A DNA stretch of 64,000 nucleotides from Symsagittifera roscoffensis. Lineage: Eukaryota; Xenacoelomorpha; Acoela; Convolutidae. The notes under the pieces are model-generated. The model was not told the DNA's origin. It did not search any database and worked only from the letters and a program-made list of their open reading frames with translations. How positions within the stretch are numbered: the stretch's first letter is position 1; each line of letters opens with the position of its first letter. Positions 23,455 to 32,819 of this stretch are shown here, piece after piece. The translations under genes were made by a program, and so were the position numbers. The DNA lies in the NCBI RefSeq assembly GCF_963678635.1, contig NC_087068.1, positions 44,120,313 to 44,184,312 of the forward strand, in the 5' to 3' direction.

Positions 23455-24190
23455 AAGAGAGCTGCAATAGTGATGGCAATAGGTTGAACAAACGTACCAA
23501 ACGTGACAACCAGAATTGAAAAACTTCGAAGTTGTAGTGTCATTAAAGACAACTTATTAAAGAAAACGAACATAAAGCATATTCATAAGAAATGAAAGAA
23601 AAAGGCAAAAGTTCAGGAGAGAGTGCATCAGGAAGAAAAAGACGAGAAACCTAGAGAGACCATGAATGGGCAGGGGACTGGTTTAACGACGAGGAGAAGC
23701 AAAAAAAGTCAGAAAATAAAGGATGAGTGAACCGAGTTTAGATCCGAATAGTGACAGCCAGCGAATGAGGAAAAAAGGGACTCCGATAGGAAGTAGAGAT
23801 GATGAGCGCAACAAGACAAAACGAAAAAAAAGCGCAATAATGAAACAGTGCAGACGCAGTATGACTGAAACTTATATGACTGAAAGAGAACACTTGTCAC
23901 AAAACGATTGAGTAGAAGTTTGGGAAAAAGATAAAGACAAAAAACAGTTCGAACTGGAAAATATTGGAGCAAAAATGCAAGAGAGTCTCAGAAGTCTAAT
24001 TCTCTTCATGCAATATTTCGATATAATCGGAGATGACCGATTTTAACGCACAGGCCGAAGCGGAAGAGCATCAAAAGTAGAGTAGCTTGGCAGACTGTTC
24101 ATCATTCGAATCAATTTTTCGGCACCACGAAATTGCGAATAACTCACCAACTTCAATTAAAAGCAAGGAACGACCAACACGGAAGTACTT
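23455..24190 (+). pseudogene. Decayed coding-like repeat, copy B
   Basis: It shares several blocks with 25635-26426, for example agaaaagcatcaaaag-gtagag and gaacgac-a followed by cggaag or gggaa, and the block order is the same. The conceptual translation is interrupted by stops but shows charged, glutamine- and lysine-rich pieces that align between copies. No family was recognised. Confidence 0.35.
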
Positions 24191-24440
24191 ACGACCGTCT
24201 TTAATCCCGTGCCCGATAAATCACAGTCAAGTAATGGGGATACCAGAGTGAGAAGTCACCATGGTGGGTTTTTTCAGCCAAGGAGAGAAGAATTGGAGAG
24301 GTGGAACTTCTCTTAAATCGTAGACTCTATCGGCTCTAACGAGATGAATGGACAATAGAAAAGGGCGATAGACCGCGCCAAAGAACCAAAATTGAGTCTA
24401 GCCATGGACGTGATTAAGAGAAACAAAGTCTTAAACTGGT

Positions 24441-24617
24441 GAAAAAAAAATGCCAGAACAGCAACCAAGACAGCATGAAATTTTGTGTTAACCATGATGC
24501 CGGAAAAAAATGCCAGAACAGCAACCAAGACAGCATGAAATTTTGTGTTAACCATGATGCCAGAAAAAAATGCCAGAACAGCAACCAAGACAGCATGAAA
24601 TTTTGTGTTAACCATGA
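24441..24617. repeat. 60-bp minisatellite, three nearly identical copies
   Basis: The unit, starting aaaaaatgccagaacagcaa and ending ttaaccatgatgcc, repeats with an exact 60-bp period. Because 60 is a multiple of three, open frames pass through all copies on both strands (KCQNSNQDSMKFCVNHD on plus). The copies differ at about one base. No flanking gene was identified. Confidence 0.95.
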
Positions 24618-24619
24618 AT

Positions 24620-25634
24620 AAATCAAGAAGCCTGGAGGAGCTCTGAACAAGCGACAGCTATTAGCTCTGAAATACTCGAATAACTGAACCAATGTTAATT
24701 CACTGCCTGAACAAAATCCTGAACAGTCCAGCCCCAAACAAATCACGAGCAGAGAACTAAAAAAAAACAACCAGCTCGATACGAGAAAAGTAGACAGAAA
24801 ACTGAAAGTTGCCGCATTTAATGACTGAACCGCGCCGTTTTAGACTTAAATTAGCAAAACTGAATATTTACAAAAAAAATTTTACCTAGCACTTTTTTTT
24901 GTTATAAAATCTTTTTTTTTAAATGATTAGAACCTCCTGATGTAATTGCTTACCAGGATAATTTCGGATCGCATGGGTTGAATATCATCTCACATAAAAA
25001 ACAACTCAAAATAAAATTGACAAATTAGCAACTTAGAATCACTGAGTCGGTTTGTTCACTGAGATTCTTGAAAGTTAGCTCTATAAGAACTTGAGAATAT
25101 GTACCGAGGAATCTAGGGTAGGTAGTTTTCTAAAGCAGAGAATCGCTCTCGCAAAACAGTTTGCGAATGCTGCCTGTGTAATCGACGCTACTCAGGATAG
25201 AACTCTATTAGAAGAAAGGTTTTGGTTGTACCAACGGAACTTGAAGGCGGCCTAGTTGTAACTTTCTGATAAACGCGTATCCTCATATCAGGTCAGAATT
25301 TTTGAGGTATTTTTAACTTCGGTTTCTTCTGTTTCTGTACCAGTGTGTTTTTCGCAACCTGGTTGGCTTGACTCCCAACAATCCGACTAAACTTTTCGTT
25401 GATTTTTGTTTTCCACTAATTGATCAAATTCAAATGGTTTTTTGACTGGGTAAAATGACGAAAGACTGGTGTAGTAACTTCGGTTGCCATGCTAATTCTT
25501 TAAACTCTGATTTAATTTTTAAAAAGGAAGTTTTTCTTTGTTACTTTTCACAGTTGCCCAGTTTATTAAAGCAAGGTGGCCACGACAGCTGCTTCATTGT
25601 TCATTTCTAAAAATAATCAAAAGCAATTGATCGA
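24620..25634. other. Stretch without a recognised gene
   Basis: AT-rich, with no convincing coding block, repeat or element end. Confidence 0.4.
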
Positions 25635-26426
25635 ATGCCTGCTGTAGATACTGATGTTGAACAAAATCTGTCAGACACGTTCGGGGATGGCATAGGACAG
25701 TATTTAGCTTTGCAACCAGCACAAAAAGTAAATAACAACTTCGGAGAAACGCTTGGAAAAAGAACACTCGCAGAGTCTGCTTCCAAAGTCGTCAACTTAA
25801 AAGCTGAACCGAGTTTAAAACAGAACAAAGAAGACGAAAATTTTGGAGAGAGGGTTAAATTGAAGGTAAATATTTAAAGACTAGGATCAGCAAAAAAGGC
25901 CAAACAGTAAAGTTGAGGGCGTCATTGAAACCAACAGCAGACCCAAGAATGTATCCGTAACCGATACACGAACAGTTAGATTTCCGGATGAAGAAGACAC
26001 AATTAGCGGAACAAAACAAAGCCAAAAACTCAAAAATGAAACTGTGGACACGCAGGAAACTTTCATGGATGAATGAGAACAATTCTTGCGAGAAAAATGG
26101 TCGGAAGAATAGGAAAAGAAAAACACGAACAACAACCGTTCGAACCAAAAAAAAAGTGGAGCACAAATGCAAAACAATGACACTTAAAACGAGATGACAA
26201 TAAAAACCTCAGAAAAATTTTCCTTAACAAATTTTTTGACAAAATTACGGATGAAAGACTTTTTGTAAGACCCGAGTAGAAAAGCATCAAAAGTGTAGAG
26301 AGACGGGTCATTTTTTGAATCAAACTTTCGAGACTACGCTTTTGTGAAAGACACATCAATTTCAGTTAGCAGCATTGAACGACCGAAAGGGAAAAATAAG
26401 TTCTTGGCGGATTATGGAGAAACAAT
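25635..26426 (+). pseudogene. Decayed coding-like repeat, copy C, interrupted by copia
   Basis: Open pieces at 25635-25877 and 25988-26197 are Lys/Glu/Asn-rich with no recognised domain. They align in order with 23455-24190. The copia element at 26427 inserted at or near its right end, and the ACAAT target duplication forms the last five bases (26422-26426). Sequence to the right of the copia element (31014 onward) may continue the same ancestral unit. Confidence 0.35.
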
Positions 26427-26706
26427 TGTTAAGATTCAGAGTTAGAGCAGTTAGGATTAAGAACTGGGTTTAGAGACTGAGATATAATCTGAGGTTTGAA
26501 TTGAGGATTGAGAAAAGGTAGTGATTGTTGAAGAATGAATTGAACAATTCAATATAAATATATGACAAACTAAGCATCACAACAGTACCAATTAATTAAT
26601 TACTGGTTATTAATTAGTTTGAGATTATTAGTTGACCTCTAGTTATCAGTTTTGAATCCAATTCAATTATTCTTCAGTCTCACCTTGAGATGATCTGACC
26701 TCAACA
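26427..26706 (-). repeat. Copia 3' LTR
   Basis: 280 bp, TG...CA ends, homologous to 30730-31013. It is bordered on the left by the target duplication and on the right by the polypurine tract. Confidence 0.95.
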
Positions 26707-26720
26707 AATCCCCCTTTTCA
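26707..26720 (-). promoter_or_regulatory. Copia polypurine tract
   Basis: On the minus strand the sequence immediately before the 3' LTR reads TGAAAAGGGGGATT, the expected purine-rich plus-strand primer. Confidence 0.85.
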
Positions 26721-26910
26721 GTCTGAATTGGCTTTGACCAATGTCAGGCTGCAACCCATCAAGGTTCGACGATGCTGTTCCTCCGTAGTCTTACTCAGGG
26801 CTTTTGTCAACAAGTCAGCTTCCATGAACTCAGTAGGGCAATATTGGAGTTCAACCGTCTCATCTTCCAGTCCTTCTCGAACAAAGTGGTATTTCATATC
26901 GATGTTCGTT

Positions 26911-27240
26911 TTACATCACAGGATTCTTGCACATCTTGATACAGCTCTGGTTGTCCTCCTTGATGGCAGTTGGTTCGTCAATAACTACGCCCACCTCATG
27001 GTGGAGGTGGGCGCAGATATAGAGCCTCTTAAGCCGTTGCTGCGATTGCTTGGTACTCAGCCTCATTGGTAGATATGGCTGCATTTGGTTGCTTCTTGAT
27101 GTTCCACTTAATTGCTGCCCCTGCTTTCTGCAAATGAAAACTGTAGCAAGTAGTTGACCTTCTATCATCCAAATCTCCAGCACAGTCAGTATTTGCGGAT
27201 CCAGAGTTTTACACCACCAGCGTCCTTTGTGTAGCACAGA
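26911..27240 (-). pseudogene. Copia RNase H, decayed
   Basis: Minus-strand translation shows AGDLDDRRSTT (the A-D-x-D-x-R-x-S-T block of copia RNase H) followed by GAAIKW and STNEAEYQAI, the usual order. An in-frame stop follows EYQAIAATA. RNase H removes the RNA strand during reverse transcription. Confidence 0.85.
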
Positions 27241-27370
27241 TCCAGATCTTTGCTCCCCTTTAGCTAACGAAGAATCCTCTTTGCAGCCATCCAGTTCAAC
27301 CTTCCCGGATTATCCACGAAACGAGAAAGTTGCGTCACAGTAGCTAGGATATCAGGCCTTGTTTGCTTAC

Positions 27371-27757
27371 CTATGTGAAATAATGAGCCCAAAATGCCTC
27401 TGTAACCTCAGCTTTCATGGATACTGCCTCTGCTGACCCAGCTTCAGGGCAGCCGTTCTTCAAAAATTGTGCGCAGATGTCCGCTGGTGTGCCCACTGGT
27501 TTGCATTCAGCAAGGCCAAAACGCTCCAAGCAGTCGTCTATGTAACGTGATTGATTTACTGTTACCGTCAGAGGTGACTGCCCGACTTGCATTTCCAGCA
27601 ACCAGGACAATGCGCCTCTGTCAACCATCTTGAATCGTTCGGAGAAACGGCTCCTCAGCTTGCCAAATTCGTCTTGACATCTGCACCCAATGATGATATC
27701 ATTTAAACAAACCAGCACATAAATCATGGCATCGTTTGTTCCCCTCATCGTGAACAA
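27371..27757 (-). pseudogene. Copia reverse transcriptase, C-terminal half, catalytic motif lost
   Basis: It covers the palm and the following region. At the position of the YVDD catalytic motif the sequence reads CLND (in LVCLNDIIIG), so both the Tyr and one Asp are changed. Downstream, SRYIDDCLERFG and KPVGTPAD match the conserved tail of the copia polymerase. It is separated from the N-terminal half by a frameshift near 27790. Confidence 0.88.
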
Positions 27758-27807
27758 ACAGAAATCGTTGCTGCTTCTAGTGAACCCTTCATCAAGTAGA
27801 AAAGTGC

Positions 27808-28242
27808 TCAGCGTCTGATACCAGTCTCTTCCTGCCCATAGAGACTTCTTTGAAGCAAACGCACTTGGCGGTCACCGCTGCTGGACCCCTCTGGCTGCTT
27901 CATGTACACTGTCTCTGCTAGGGGAGAGTTGAGAAAGGCTGACTCAACATCCATCTGATGAAGTAAAAGATCATCTTGTGCTCCCAGGGCCAGCAGTATC
28001 CTCTTTGGTTCGGGTTTACAGGTTGGAGCAATAGTCTCCTTGAAGTCAAAACCTTCCACTTGCAGGACCCTTTTCACCACATATCGGATTTTGAACCGCT
28101 CCACTTGTCCCATCGCATCTCTTTTTTGGGCGACAACCCATCGTACAGGAACAATTTTTTGAGATCGTGGTCTATCAACCTTTGCAACAAGTGTCCATGT
28201 CCATGTTCCCATGGCTTCTAGAAACTTCACTTCTAAAGCCAT
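27808..28242 (-). pseudogene. Copia reverse transcriptase, N-terminal half
   Basis: Clear copia RT landmarks are visible: ERFKIRYVVK, GFDFKETIAPT, LLLHQMDVESAFLN (first catalytic Asp) and VYMKQPEG. The reading frame ends where it should continue into the YVDD part. Confidence 0.92.
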
Positions 28243-28496
28243 AGCTGCCAGCCACTGCTCGAAGCATGAGAATAGGCCAGTCCGTATCGAATGGGTGTGT
28301 TTCTTTTCCTAACCGACCTCTGCACTGGATGATCGGTAGAATGCGAATCTACTTCTTCTTTTCGACCTGATTCTCCTCAGTAGCCCCACTGAATCTGCAG
28401 TATCATCCTCAATTGGCGCGCTTCGTGATTCGCTGCCTTCCGTTGTGCTTGGTTTGTCAATATTAATGCACCCCTCGATTGATAGCTCCAGGGTTT

Positions 28497-28976
28497 CTAA
28501 TGGCTCACTGTCAACCTTGAATGGCTCACTGTCACTGTCTCTAGATCCATCAGCAGGTAGGTTTTGCTCTCCTTGTCGTAGCCGATAAATTTGCTTTTCT
28601 TGTCTTTTGGATCCAATTTCCGTCTGTTGCCTCGATTCAGATTGTACGTCAGGCAACCGAATGCATGCAATAAGCTCACTTTTGATGGTTTCTCATAGTG
28701 CATCTCTGTCGGTGAAAGACGTTTTTCGTTGCTGGATGTGGGACACAATTTGCGAACCTTCACAGCTGTCGACATTGCTCGAACCCAGAACATCTTCTGT
28801 AGCTTTGCTGCGGCCAACAGACATCGAATCAACTCGGTGATCACTCTGTTGTAGCGCTCTGCTGCACCATTCTGTTGGAGAATATTGGGCACAGTTAACT
28901 CTTGCTTCACCTGAGATTCCCTACAAAATCTCCTATATGCAATCGATGAGGACTCACCTCCATTGTCAATTCGCAT
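28497..28976 (-). pseudogene. Copia integrase core, C-terminal part
   Basis: IDNGGE supplies the second Asp of the DDE triad, and QQNGAAERYNRVI supplies the Glu. AFGCLTY and KSKFIGYDKESKTY match the region after the core. Integrase joins the cDNA to host DNA. It breaks into other frames at both ends. Confidence 0.92.
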
Positions 28977-29101
28977 GCACTTTGGTGTTCCATGCTCAGC
29001 TACAAACTCCTGGAATTTTAGTAGACCACAATCAGCCGACCGAAGTCGTCGATGAAGTTCAAGGCATAGCGTGCACCATGCATACTCGGTACTTCAAATG
29101 G

Positions 29102-29380
29102 TCACTGAATGTCACCGAAGTCCCGTTGCCCCACTGCCGATGCTCTGCTGTCAGTCTTCTTAGGAACTGCTACTTCATGCATCTTAGAAGCAGTAGACAT
29201 TTCGCAGAACTCTAGCTCGCCCATAATGACAAGCGATGGAAGATCCTGCTGGTTGAGGTGCCCCAGTTGTTGGTGCCACAACATTGCATCACTGGTATTC
29301 CTCCTTGTTTTCGTCACTAGAATCATTGGGTTCCTCTCTAACTTGCACTCAAGGAAGGAAAGCTTGCTGCGCTGCTTCAC
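29102..29380 (-). pseudogene. Copia integrase N-terminal zinc-binding domain
   Basis: The LWHQQLGHLN block gives the His pair of the pre-integrase zinc domain. Cys residues follow at FCEMS. The frame is lost just before the integrase core. Confidence 0.85.
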
Positions 29381-29440
29381 AGGTAGCGGTCCCCCATCTG
29401 ATGCCAGGAGATGTAAAGCATCTGTGGCGAAACTGAAGAT

Positions 29441-29926
29441 TCAGCCTCTAGCCACAGCAGAGCTCGCACTCAACAAGATCGTACTGTAGCTCTGCACAAA
29501 CAGCACCTTGTGAACAGTGTAGCTCCTCACAGCATCACGGCAGTCCCTGATCTCCACATCCACTGATCCTTTGCCCTCAATCCTTGACAGCGTGCCGTTG
29601 GGGTTCTCTACAGTTGTCCCTTCAATCCAGCTCTCAAAGCTGGGAACGACAGCCCTGTCGCGCACCACATGATCATCGCATACCGTATCCACAATGAGGT
29701 TGTCTCCTTTCATTGAAGTTGTAGCACAACAACTGAAGAACCCTGTCCAGGTTGCCCACACATGTCCAAAATGTCCAGGTTGCCCACACATGAAGAACCG
29801 TTGCTTCTTTGCTCCTGGCCCACTGGCTTCGTTTGACCCACTGCCTCGAGCACTGGATTGTCCACTGTCACTTTTGGACTTGCAGTCCTTCGCCATATGA
29901 CCCTTCTGTCCACACAAAGCAGCCAC
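29441..29926 (-). pseudogene. Copia nucleocapsid knuckle and protease, decayed
   Basis: It begins with CGQKGHMAKDC, a zinc knuckle whose first Cys is missing in this frame, and a second incomplete knuckle follows (CGQPGHFGHVW). The protease active site reads VDTVCDDHVV where copia proteases have D-[ST]-G, so the essential Gly is replaced by Val. The frame stops at 29441. Confidence 0.8.
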
Positions 29927-30118
29927 TACTTGACACTCTTTTCTTCCTCCTCACAGCTTCCACGGCTATGTGACCATGTCCAGTCCTCTCTCCACATCAA
30001 GCCTTCCTCCAGTCATCGTAATTCCTCACCTCTTTCTCAGCTCTGGAAACGTCTTGGCTTGTGGAAAGCTTTCTTGCCCCACAAAATGCTAATAGCTGTC
30101 AGGGAGATCATTGATCAT

Positions 30119-30646
30119 CTAAGCAATGAACAGTGGATCCGTGATAGCTTCTCCAGCTTCGCTCAACCGCGTCATAAGCACTTGACTGCGAACGAAGTTT
30201 TCGTCCAGATCCTCCTCTGATCCTATATGCAGCTTCGCTAGCTGACCTATAAGAATGACCACCGTCGGCCTCTCTACACGACAAAACCTCCCTTGAAGCA
30301 GCCTCCAAGCCTTCTTACCATCGCCATAGCCATCTGTTCTCATGCAGTTGTTCTTTATGTACATCAAAGTGGGGTTATTGAGCACCAGAGCCAGGTGGGA
30401 CCACGCAGTGTTTCGTTTGTGTTTCCTCTGCTGAATCAACACTGCTCGCCCCTGCATCTTGGTATCGTAGGCTGGCTGCATCTTGTTATTCGGACACCCG
30501 GAGAGAGTAGGCTCAGCCTCTGGCAGGTCATCATTGTCCATCACTGTCCTGAACAGGCCCTTGGTGTGCATTAGCGCCACAAACTTCGTCGACCAAGCCG
30601 GAAAATCTTTAGCTTTTCCTCTGAAAGACGCCAGTTTCAAGTCCAT
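30119..30646 (-). pseudogene. Copia gag capsid region
   Basis: A 175-codon frame starting MDLKLASFRGKAKDFPAWS, the typical N-terminus of copia gag, with the W and KAWRLLQGRF landmarks of the capsid family. It ends at a stop before the zinc knuckle. A nearly identical copy lies at 40605-41132. Confidence 0.9.
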
Positions 30647-30714
30647 TGTTGCTTAAGGCTGCTAGCTAAAAGCTAAAAACTATGACAGGAAAGTAATACA
30701 AGAAAAAAATATAA

Positions 30715-30729
30715 ATCTAGGCCATAACC
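30715..30729 (-). promoter_or_regulatory. Copia primer-binding site, initiator-Met tRNA half type
   Basis: Directly inside the 5' LTR the minus strand reads GGTTATGGCCTAGAT. It matches, apart from one deletion and one change, the complement of the initiator methionine tRNA anticodon region that primes Drosophila copia. The primer is therefore probably an internal tRNA cut, not the tRNA 3' end. Confidence 0.75.
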
Positions 30730-31013
30730 TGTTAAGATTCAGAGTTAGAGCAACTAGGATTAAGAGCTGGGGTTGGAGACTGAGATATAATCTGAGGTTT
30801 GAACTGAGGATTGAGAAAAGATAGTGATTGTTGAAAATTGAACCGAAAAAGCGAATTTAAATGACATGACAAACTAAGCATCACAAAAATACCAGTTAAA
30901 TAATTGCTGGTTATTAATTAGGTTAAGATCACTAGTTGACCTTTTTTGAGTTTAATCAGATTTGACTACGCTTCAATTAACCTATCTGACCTTGAGATGG
31001 TCTGACCTCAACA
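30730..31013 (-). repeat. Copia 5' LTR
   Basis: 284 bp, TGTTAAG...CTCAACA. It would carry the promoter of the element. Confidence 0.95.
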
Positions 31014-31575
31014 ACAATCTCGTATTTAATCCTAAAATTGGCAAACGTCACTCAAACGCCACTAGTGATAAAAACCAAAGTAGAAAAATTGCCTAGGTTG
31101 GTTTATCTAGCCAATGATATAAAAATGCAAATTGTTTGCAAAAACCAAGTTGCAATTTCATAAGAACTTTTTTTTCCTAATGAATTTTTCTCAGATGTTT
31201 TTAGCATGTGCTAAGAATTTTGTGAAGAAAATGGGGAATGCAAAAATTGTAATGATTTTTTTTATCTTGTGTGCCAAAACTGTTGTAAAAATTATAACAA
31301 GGTGTTAAAAATGTTTTAATTTGGTCATCATTTTTGCAAAAAGTTCTGTGTAATTTTTTAACCGGTGTGCAAAACTGCCTTACCAAGTTTTTTAGCGCAT
31401 GAAAGTTTCTAATTCTTATCTTATCTCTTTGATTTGTTTGTTCTTATCTCTTAAAATTAAAATAGTAAACGGAAAAATTAATAGTTTTCAATTCATCAAA
31501 AATCTGTCGAGCAACTAAAGAATTTCGCATTTTCTCAATGGAGCGCAAAGCTGGTCTTGCCCCCATCGCTGGTGA

Positions 31576-31869
31576 TTAAATTAATGGTTCGCTCACTGAA
31601 GTATTTGGCTCAGAGAACCCCTCACCCTCCTCGGTTGTAACTGGGTTCTCCACAGATCCTTCTTCTTGACACGGGAAGAGGAAGTTGATCACAGATTGAG
31701 TCACATATCTAGAGTCAGGAACCCGCTGATTCTGTGTGATGGGAACCTGCATCTGGTGATGTTCACTGAAGCCTCTCCTCATGATTTCGATTGTGTGCCA
31801 CAATTGAATTGGGCCAAAAAAATTGCAGAGAATAAAAAGAGTGTATTGATTGTCATCATTTTTGGTCAA
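31576..31869 (-). CDS. Hypothetical open frame, acidic C-terminus (copy A)
   Basis: 97 codons on the minus strand with no recognised domain. The stretch QMQVPITQNQRVPDSRYV and the Glu/Ser-rich tail look more protein-like than the surrounding AT-rich frames. It is also intact in copy B (42062-42355) with two or three substitutions. It may be an exon or a mobile-element relic. No support beyond an open frame. Confidence 0.22.
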   Translation of the reverse strand: MTKNDDNQYTLFILCNFFGPIQLWHTIEIMRRGFSEHHQMQVPITQNQRVPDSRYVTQSVINFLFPCQEEGSVENPVTTEEGEGFSEPNTSVSEPLI

Positions 31870-32528
31870 AGTTCTACACAGTACGTATGGTTGTTCTTCT
31901 GAACCGAGAAGATCATGTTGAGAAATGAGTTGAAGTTACAATGTAAAAACGAACTATTTGGCTGATTTAGAGTTGAGAAAGGAGAAAAATTGAGAATGAG
32001 GTTGCAATTACTCTATAAAAACAAGATACTTGACTGATTAAGAGCTGAGAGAGGACAAAATGTCACATAATCATATGACTTTTGATTATCGTCAATTTTG
32101 AAAAAAAAATTCAAATTTTTTTCCTGTCAGATGTAATTCAGCAGTAAGACTAAAGTTTTGATACTCAAAACTGGATTCAAAAGCAAGCTCTTTGATTGAG
32201 TGAGCTTTTCTAAACAGGCCTTTATTTAGTCGGAGAATCTACTTTGGACACTATAAAGATACAAAAAACTGTCAAAAAAAGTAAGAATCAATACTTATTT
32301 TATCAATAAAGAAATCCAACAGAAAATTGTTTTTTTGCTTGTGGTGTAACTTAAGAAAATTCAAATGTTTTTTAGAACCTTTTTCGAATAATGATTATAT
32401 TTCATCTAAGTTATGTCCTGAAACTGCTGAGTTCTGAAGGGTTGAATGTTTCTTTGAAGATTCTAGAATTTTGTGATAAGGAGAAACTTTCACACGCAAT
32501 CTTGTCACTATCATTTTAGGAAAATTGC

Positions 32529-32584
32529 GTGGGCGGTTTTGTTACTTCTATAAAAAAATGAGGAACGCCTAGGCGATGACGTCA
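32529..32584 (+). promoter_or_regulatory. Promoter-like cluster: GC box and palindromic CRE (copy A)
   Basis: gtgggcgg (32529-32536) is followed by a perfect CRE palindrome tgacgtca (32577-32584) and a TATA-like gcataaatac shortly after. It precedes the polymerase relic by a few hundred bases, so it may be that element's old promoter. The same cluster is in copy B. Confidence 0.3.
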
Positions 32585-32819
32585 TTTTTAGCATAAATAC
32601 GCTTTTTTTGTTGGATTAAATCATTACTCTTGTTTGCCAATTAGAAACAGTCAATTGAGTTCTACTTCAAAAAGTAAAATTTTTATTTTGAGAAAAAACA
32701 TTTTGTCGTATTTTCAATGGGTACTTAAATTTTTTAGAATTGAAACTGTTTTAAATTATCTAGTTTAGTATTCTCCTGCTTTTTAGATAATGCCGGCTCT
32801 TCATCGAAACTAGAAAGTC

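Larger units (their letters stand above)
26427..31013 (-). mobile_element. Copia (Ty1) LTR retrotransposon, full-length but inactive
   Basis: Minus-strand element of 4587 bp flanked by the 5-bp duplication ACAAT (26422-26426 and 31014-31018). The LTRs (5' at 30730-31013, 3' at 26427-26706) start TGTTAAGATT and end CCTCAACA. Moving away from the 5' LTR, the domain order is gag, zinc knuckle, protease, integrase, reverse transcriptase, RNase H, which is the copia order. Many stops, frameshifts and lost catalytic residues make it inactive. The two LTRs differ clearly, by substitutions and small indels, so the insertion is old. Confidence 0.96.

Noticed and set aside
24441-24617. Possible CRISPR-like array
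   Set aside because: The copies are contiguous with no unique spacers, and the sequence is eukaryotic. It is a minisatellite.
24313-24770. Minus-strand open frames of 100 and 118 codons with repeated hydrophobic peptides
   Set aside because: The repeats come from the 60-bp minisatellite. A period that is a multiple of three keeps several frames open on both strands without coding meaning.
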